Both the position numbers and the translations under genes were made by a program. From Nocardioidaceae bacterium (GTDB taxonomy: Bacteria; Actinomycetota; Actinomycetes; Propionibacteriales; Nocardioidaceae), in NCBI GenBank assembly GCA_030655315.1, contig JAURVT010000043.1, forward strand, positions 62,001 through 126,000: a stretch of DNA of 64,000 bases. The letters are read 5' to 3'. Of this stretch, positions 59,798 to 64,000 are shown piece by piece. A model generated the notes under the pieces. It worked only from the letters and a program-made list of their open reading frames with translations. It was not told the DNA's origin and did no database searches. The stretch's first letter is position 1; each line of letters starts with the position of its first letter.

Positions 59798-60631
59798 GTG
59801 GAGCTGTTGCAGGCGATCTTCCTGGGCGTGCTGCAGGGACTGACCGAGTTCCTGCCCATCTCGTCCAGTGCCCACCTCGCGATCTACCCCAAGTTCTTCG
59901 GCTGGGAGGACCCCGGCGCCGCGTTCACCGCGGTCGTCCAGATCGGCACCGAGCTGGCCGTCCTCATCTACTTCCGGCACGACATCTGGACCATCGGGTC
60001 GGGCTGGGTGCGCGGGCTGTTCAGCCGCGCCGCCCGTCAGGAGCACGAGTGGCGGATGGGCTGGTTCGTCATCATCGGCTCGATGCCGATCGTGCTGCTC
60101 GGCCTGGTGCTCGAGGACGCGATCGACAGCCAGTTCCGCAACCTGTGGGTGATCGGCTCGACGCTGATCGTGCTCGGCCTGGTGCTCGCGCTCGCCGAGC
60201 GGGTCGGGCGGCTGGACCGTCCGATCGAGAAGCTCTCCTGGGGCCACGCGATCGCGTTCGGTCTCGCGCAGGCCGCGGCGCTGGTCCCCGGCGTCTCCCG
60301 CTCCGGCGCCACCATCACCATGGGCCTGTTCCTCGGCTACGAGCGCGCGGCCGCCACCCGCTACGCGTTCCTGCTCGCGATCCCCGCCGTCGTCGGGGCC
60401 GGGCTCTACAAGCTCAAGGACGTGCCGGGCGCCGACAACCCCTACGGCATCGGGCCGACGGCCGTCGCCACCGTCGTGTCGTTCGTCGTCGGGTACGCCT
60501 CGATCGCGTGGCTGCTCAAGTACGTCAGCACGCACTCGTACACGCCGTTCGTGATCTACCGCGTGGGCCTCGGCGCGCTGGTCCTGGTGCTCGTGGGCGC
60601 CGGCGTCATCACCGCTGGCGTCGCCGCCTGA
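59798..60631 (+). CDS. uppP: Undecaprenyl-diphosphatase (UppP/BacA)
   Basis: A 277-aa polytopic membrane phosphatase that recycles undecaprenyl pyrophosphate for cell-wall synthesis and confers bacitracin tolerance. Both signature regions are present: LQGLTEFLPISSSAHL (residues about 12-27) and the PGVSRSGATITMGLFLG phosphate-binding segment (about 165-181). GGGGGAG (59787-59792) precedes the GTG start. Co-transcribed with the LLM gene. Confidence 0.95.
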   Translation: MELLQAIFLGVLQGLTEFLPISSSAHLAIYPKFFGWEDPGAAFTAVVQIGTELAVLIYFRHDIWTIGSGWVRGLFSRAARQEHEWRMGWFVIIGSMPIVLLGLVLEDAIDSQFRNLWVIGSTLIVLGLVLALAERVGRLDRPIEKLSWGHAIAFGLAQAAALVPGVSRSGATITMGLFLGYERAAATRYAFLLAIPAVVGAGLYKLKDVPGADNPYGIGPTAVATVVSFVVGYASIAWLLKYVSTHSYTPFVIYRVGLGALVLVLVGAGVITAGVAA

Positions 60632-60644
60632 CGCCTCGCGGCCG

Positions 60645-61616
60645 CTAGAGCCAGCCGGACTTCTTGAAGCTGCGGTAGAGCCAGGCCACCACGAGCACCA
60701 TCCCGAGCAGGCACAGCGGGTAGCCCCACGGGTAGGTCAGCTCGGGCATCTTCTCGAAGTTCATCCCGTACACGCCGGCGATCAGCGTGGGCGCCGCGAA
60801 CATCGCGGCGTACGCGGCGAGCTTGCGCATGTCGTCGTTCTGCTGCAGCGACAATCGCGCCAGGTGCCCGTTCAGCGCGTTGTCGAGCAGGTGGTCGGCG
60901 GCGTCGATGTCGTCCGCGACGCGGGCCAGGTGGTCGGCGACGTCGCGGTAGAACGGCATCGCGCGCTCGGGGATGAAGTCGAACTCCCCGCGCAGCAGCC
61001 GCGCCGTGGGCGTCTTGAGCGGCAGGATCGCCCGCCGGCACTCGAGCATCTCGCGCTTGAGGCGGTAGATGCGGTCGGAGTCGCGGGTGCGCCCGTCGGA
61101 GAACACCGACGCCTCCACCTCCTCCACGTCGGCCTGCAGCTCGTCGGCGACCGCCTCGTACTGGTCGACCACGCCGTCGACCACCGCGTACAGCGCGGCC
61201 GCCGGCCCGTGGTCGAGGAAGAACAGGCGCTCCTCGGCGCGCGAGCGGACGTCGCCGAGCGGGTGGTTGCCGTTGCGGACGGTGATGAAGTAGTTCGGGC
61301 CGAGGAAGGCGTCGATCTCGCCGGTCTCCACCTGGTCGTCCTGGTACGACAGCGTCTTGAGCACGATGAAGAAGTGGTCCTTGTACTTCTCCATCTTGGG
61401 CCGCTGGTGCGGCTCGGAGACGTCCTCGATCGCGAGCCGGTGCAGGCCGAACAGCTCGCCGATCTCGTGCAGCTCGTCCGCAGACGGCTCGTGGAGGCCG
61501 ATCCAGACGAAGTCGTTCTCGCCCTCGACCGTGGCCAGCAGGTGACGCACCTCCTTCAGCGAGCAGCGGTCGGAGGCCCGCTTGCCGTCGCGGTAGACGG
61601 CGGCGTCGATGATCAC
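60645..61616 (-). CDS. corA: CorA-family magnesium/cobalt transporter
   Basis: A 323-aa pentameric Mg2+ channel: a large N-terminal cytoplasmic funnel, a long stalk helix (ARLLRGEFDFIPERAMPFYRDVADHLARVADDIDAADHLLDNAL), and two C-terminal membrane helices with the selectivity motif YGMNF (about residues 282-286), followed by KMPELTYPWGYPL. The GTG at 61616 gives a normal N-terminus; the longer upstream frame overlaps the divergent phosphatase gene and is not used. Confidence 0.93.
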   Translation of the reverse strand: MIIDAAVYRDGKRASDRCSLKEVRHLLATVEGENDFVWIGLHEPSADELHEIGELFGLHRLAIEDVSEPHQRPKMEKYKDHFFIVLKTLSYQDDQVETGEIDAFLGPNYFITVRNGNHPLGDVRSRAEERLFFLDHGPAAALYAVVDGVVDQYEAVADELQADVEEVEASVFSDGRTRDSDRIYRLKREMLECRRAILPLKTPTARLLRGEFDFIPERAMPFYRDVADHLARVADDIDAADHLLDNALNGHLARLSLQQNDDMRKLAAYAAMFAAPTLIAGVYGMNFEKMPELTYPWGYPLCLLGMVLVVAWLYRSFKKSGWL

Positions 61617-61652
61617 GGGGACATCATGGCCTGCCCGCTCGTGGGACCCGCA

Positions 61653-61658
61653 TAGGCT
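61653..61658 (+). promoter_or_regulatory. Leaderless -10 hexamer (TAGGCT)
   Basis: TAGGCT ends 6 bases before the GTG of the histidine phosphatase gene. The same hexamer precedes the DUF3090 and mshC genes by 7 bases. Confidence 0.5.
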
Positions 61659-61664
61659 GGCCGT

Positions 61665-62369
61665 GTGCCCACCCTCGTGCTCGTCCGCCACGGCCGTACC
61701 CCCGCCAACGCCCAGGGCGTCCTCGCCGGCCGCACCCCCGGCGTCCACCTCGACGACGTCGGTCGGGAGCAGGCCGAGAAGGTCGCCGCGCGGCTGGCCG
61801 CGGTGCCGCTGGCGCGCCTGGTCGCCAGCCCGCTGACCCGCACCGTCGAGACCGCCAAGGCCATCGCGGCCCACCAGGAGCCCGTGCCCACGATCGTCCG
61901 CGACAAGGGCCTGATCGAGTGCGGCTACGGCGACTGGACCGGCAAGCCCCTCAAGGAGCTGTCCAAGCACCCGCTCTGGAAGACCGTCCAGAGCCAGCCG
62001 AGCGCGGTGACGTTCCCCGGCGGCGAGTCGCTCGCCGGCGTCCAGCACCGGGCCGTCACCACCGTCCGCAGGATCGACGCCGAGGTGGCGGCCGAGCACG
62101 GCGACGGTGCCTGCTGGGTCGGGGTCAGCCACGGCGACGTGATCAAGGCGATCCTCGCCGACGCGCTCGGCATGCACCTCGACTCGTTCCAGCGGCTCAT
62201 GGTCGCGCCCGCGTCGGTCAGCGTCATCCAGTACACCGCCAGCCGTCCGGTCGTCCTGTTCGTCAACGACGGCGGCGCCGACCTGTCCGGCCTCAAGCCG
62301 CCCGCCCGCAAGCGCGCCCGCAAGCGCAGCGGCGACGCTGCCGTGGGCGGCGGGGACGGATCGCTCTGA
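61665..62369 (+). CDS. Histidine phosphatase, MSMEG_4193 family
   Basis: A 234-aa phosphoglycerate-mutase-like protein: LVRHGRTPANAQGVLAG (catalytic His9), ASPLTRTVETAKAIA, a Glu in LIECGYGDWTGKPLKEL and WVGVSHGDVIKAILADALGMHLDSFQRL (second His). The LxECxYGDWTGxxLKEL segment marks the actinobacterial MSMEG_4193 group. The lysine/arginine-rich C-terminal tail is unusual. First gene of the conserved run to mshC. Substrate unknown. Confidence 0.92.
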   Translation: MPTLVLVRHGRTPANAQGVLAGRTPGVHLDDVGREQAEKVAARLAAVPLARLVASPLTRTVETAKAIAAHQEPVPTIVRDKGLIECGYGDWTGKPLKELSKHPLWKTVQSQPSAVTFPGGESLAGVQHRAVTTVRRIDAEVAAEHGDGACWVGVSHGDVIKAILADALGMHLDSFQRLMVAPASVSVIQYTASRPVVLFVNDGGADLSGLKPPARKRARKRSGDAAVGGGDGSL

Positions 62370-62404
62370 GCGTGACCCGACCCGCGCCGTGTGGCACGAC
62401 GCAA

Positions 62405-62410
62405 TAGGCT
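62405..62410 (+). promoter_or_regulatory. Leaderless -10 hexamer (TAGGCT)
   Basis: TAGGCT ends 7 bases before the DUF3090 ATG; no ribosome site. It supports ATG 62418 over the in-frame GTG-region starts upstream. Confidence 0.45.
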
Positions 62411-62417
62411 CGTGGTC

Positions 62418-62939
62418 ATGCTGATCCACCGGTACGAGACGCCGACCCGCTTCATCGCGGGCACCGTCGGGACGCCGGGGGCGCGGACGTTCTTCCTCCA
62501 GGCTCGCGAGGGCAACCGGCTCACGTCGGTCTCGCTCGAGAAGGAGCAGGTCTCGGTGCTCGCGGAGCGGATCGACGAGCTGCTGGAGTCCGCGCTCGAG
62601 ACGCACGCCGAGCACCTCGCCGACGTCACGACCGACATGGGTCCCCTCGACCAGCCGATCGAGGAGGAGTTCAAGGTCGGCACCATGACGCTGGCCTGGG
62701 AGGACGACTCCGCGTCCGTGCTCGTCGAGGCGTTCTCGCTCACCGACGGCGACGAGGAGGAGGCCACCGACAAGCTGGTCGTGCGCCTCAGCGTCGGGGC
62801 CGCGCACGGGTTCGCCGAGCGGGCCCGCAGTGTCGTCGGCGCCGGCCGCGAGCGCTGCCAGTTCTGCGGCGGACCGATCGACCCGGCCGGTCACCTCTGC
62901 CCGCGCGCCAACGGCTTCCGCCGCGTGATCCGTGACTGA
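62418..62939 (+). CDS. DUF3090 family protein
   Basis: A 173-aa protein starting MLIHRYETPTRFIAGTVGTPGARTFFLQAREG, the standard opening of DUF3090. The middle is acidic and beta-rich (LVEAFSLTDGDEEEATDKLVVRLS), and the C-terminus has CQFCGGPIDPAGHLCPRANG, a probable zinc knuckle. Function unknown. It overlaps the SCO1664-like gene by 8 bases, so the two are translationally coupled. Confidence 0.9.
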   Translation: MLIHRYETPTRFIAGTVGTPGARTFFLQAREGNRLTSVSLEKEQVSVLAERIDELLESALETHAEHLADVTTDMGPLDQPIEEEFKVGTMTLAWEDDSASVLVEAFSLTDGDEEEATDKLVVRLSVGAAHGFAERARSVVGAGRERCQFCGGPIDPAGHLCPRANGFRRVIRD

Positions 62940-63732
62940 CGACGCCCGCTCCCACGTCGCGCAGGTCCTGGCCGCCGGCGACCTCGAGATCAGTGGTCGT
63001 CTCGTGCAGGCCTCCAACGCGACCTTCCTGGCCGAGGCGCGCGACGGCGGCACGACCGTCCCCTGCGTCTACAAGCCCGTCCGCGGCGAGAAGCCGCTGT
63101 GGGACTTCCCGACCGGCACGCTGGCCGGACGCGAGGTGGCCGCCTACGTCGTCTCCGAGCTCGGCGGGTGGGACGTCGTCCCGACCACCGTGCTCGGCGA
63201 CGGACCGTTCGGGCCGGGCATGGTGCAGGCCTGGGTCGACGTGCCCGACGACGCCGACGTGGTCGACGTCGTGCCCGAGGGCGAGGTGCCCGACGGCTGG
63301 CTCCACGTGCTGGACGCGTTCGACGAGCGCGACCGGCCGATCTCGCTGGTCCACGCCGACGACGAGCGGCTGCGGCGGCTCGCGCTGTTCGACGTCGTCG
63401 TCAACAACGCCGACCGCAAGGGCGGTCACGTGCTCCCCGACGCCGACGGCAACGTCCGCGGCTGCGACCACGGCATCTGCTTCCACATGGAGGACAAGCT
63501 GCGCACCGTCCTGTGGGGATGGAGCGACGAGGCGCTCACCGACGACGAGCTCACGACGCTCGGCGCGCTGCGCGTCGAGCTCGAGGAGGAGCCGGTGCGC
63601 CGCCGCCTGCTCGGGCTGATCTCGCCGATCGAGCACCTCGCGCTCGTGGGGCGGGTCGACGCGCTCATCGGGTCCGGCCGGCTGCCCGAGCCCGCGGGCC
63701 ACTGGCCGTCCATCCCGTGGCCGGCGTTCTGA
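62932..63732 (+). CDS. SCO1664-family (PI3/4-kinase-like) protein
   Basis: A 266-aa protein of the SCO1664 family, distantly related to phosphatidylinositol 3/4-kinases: LVQASNATFLAE...VYKPVRGEKPLWDFPTGTLAGREVAAYVVSELGGWDVVP (phosphate loop and the Lys of VYKP, residues about 25-82), NNADRKGGHVL (catalytic-loop-like D-x-K, about 161-171) and GCDHGICFHMEDKLRTVLWGW (DHG metal motif, about 180-200). The kinase substrate is unknown. The start overlaps the DUF3090 stop. Confidence 0.88.
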   Translation: MTDDARSHVAQVLAAGDLEISGRLVQASNATFLAEARDGGTTVPCVYKPVRGEKPLWDFPTGTLAGREVAAYVVSELGGWDVVPTTVLGDGPFGPGMVQAWVDVPDDADVVDVVPEGEVPDGWLHVLDAFDERDRPISLVHADDERLRRLALFDVVVNNADRKGGHVLPDADGNVRGCDHGICFHMEDKLRTVLWGWSDEALTDDELTTLGALRVELEEEPVRRRLLGLISPIEHLALVGRVDALIGSGRLPEPAGHWPSIPWPAF

Positions 63733-63743
63733 GCGGCTCCCGA

Positions 63744-63749
63744 TAGGCT
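63744..63749 (+). promoter_or_regulatory. Leaderless -10 hexamer (TAGGCT)
   Basis: TAGGCT ends 7 bases before the mshC ATG; no ribosome binding site. Confidence 0.45.
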
Positions 63750-63756
63750 CGCGGTC

Positions 63757-64000
63757 ATGCGTTCCTGGTCTGCCCCCGACGTCCCGTCGCTCGCCGACCA
63801 CCAGTTGGGCCACGGCCCGCAGGTGCGCGTGCACGACACCGCCAGCGGTGGGCTCGTCGACAGCGACCCGTCCGACACGGCGCGGATGTACGTCTGCGGC
63901 ATCACGCCCTACGACGCCACCCACCTCGGTCACGCGTCCACGTACCTGACGTTCGACCTGCTGCTCCGCGCCTGGCGCGACCGCGGGCTCGACGTCTCGT
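63757..64000 (+). CDS. mshC: Mycothiol ligase MshC (5' part, cut by window end)
   Basis: The first 81 codons of cysteine:1-D-myo-inosityl 2-amino-2-deoxy-alpha-D-glucopyranoside ligase, the mycothiol-pathway enzyme that joins cysteine to GlcN-inositol. [35 protein letters not shown] shows the zinc-ligand Cys47 and the THLGH form of the class I HIGH motif. The MshC-specific [14 protein letters not shown] separates it from cysteinyl-tRNA synthetase. About 330 further residues lie beyond the window. Confidence 0.93.
   Translation, partial: MRSWSAPDVPSLADHQLGHGPQVRVHDTASGGLVDSDPSDTARMYVCGITPYDATHLGHASTYLTFDLLLRAWRDRGLDVS

Overview
The window is very GC-rich DNA from an actinobacterium. The mycothiol gene mshC at the right edge, next to DUF3090- and SCO1664-type genes, an F420-dependent LLM oxidoreductase and DUF5703, point to Actinomycetota. 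A Nocardioidaceae-like member (Nocardioides/Aeromicrobium type) is my guess from gene content, not something I could test. Genes are dense, many overlap as ATGA/GTGA, and many appear leaderless, with a -10-like hexamer 6-7 bases before the start codon.

Layout. 0.1-7.6 kb: type III glutamine synthetase, a maltokinase-cap-like protein, an SRPBCC protein, a methyltransferase, an AI-2E-type permease and an LLM oxidoreductase. 7.6-17.2 kb: a catabolic island with a LysR regulator, maleylacetate reductase, hydroxyquinol 1,2-dioxygenase, an FAD phenol hydroxylase and a complete branched-chain-type ABC importer. Together these look like uptake and hydroxyquinol-route degradation of an aromatic compound. 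17.2-18.7 kb: a VOC enzyme with an XRE-cupin regulator. 18.7-20.0 kb: a winged-helix/nuclease-fold gene enclosed by two 95-bp inverted repeats that each form a hairpin. 20.1-28.6 kb: a glycolate operon (glcB, G, D, E, F, A) behind two IclR-like operators.

28.7-35.6 kb: a VOC protein, RNase J, release factor 3 and a UvrA-like ATPase. 35.5-39.2 kb: a PucR-type regulator divergent from a ferredoxin reductase and fatty-acid desaturase pair, with a perfect palindrome between them. 39.3-48.8 kb: a GlgC-like protein, a drug-type ABC exporter, an epimerase, a PH-domain protein with a short TetR, a GGDEF-EAL protein, an aromatic-acid MFS transporter, and a TetR/SDR pair. 48.8-50.1 kb is decaying: a 34-codon amidohydrolase stub, an acetyltransferase split by an in-frame TAG, and a 67-aa gene under a canonical LexA box.

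50.1-55.5 kb: acetyltransferases, a CYTH protein, a DinB protein, a DUF2231 membrane protein and a two-component system. 55.9-64.0 kb: tRNA-Leu(GAG), an M20 peptidase, an aldo/keto reductase, an LLM oxidoreductase, uppP, corA, and the conserved actinobacterial run histidine phosphatase - DUF3090 - SCO1664-like - mshC, the last cut by the window end.

Most promising for new biology: the inverted-repeat-flanked nuclease-fold gene, whose two hairpins differ by paired (compensatory) changes, and the small SOS-box gene.
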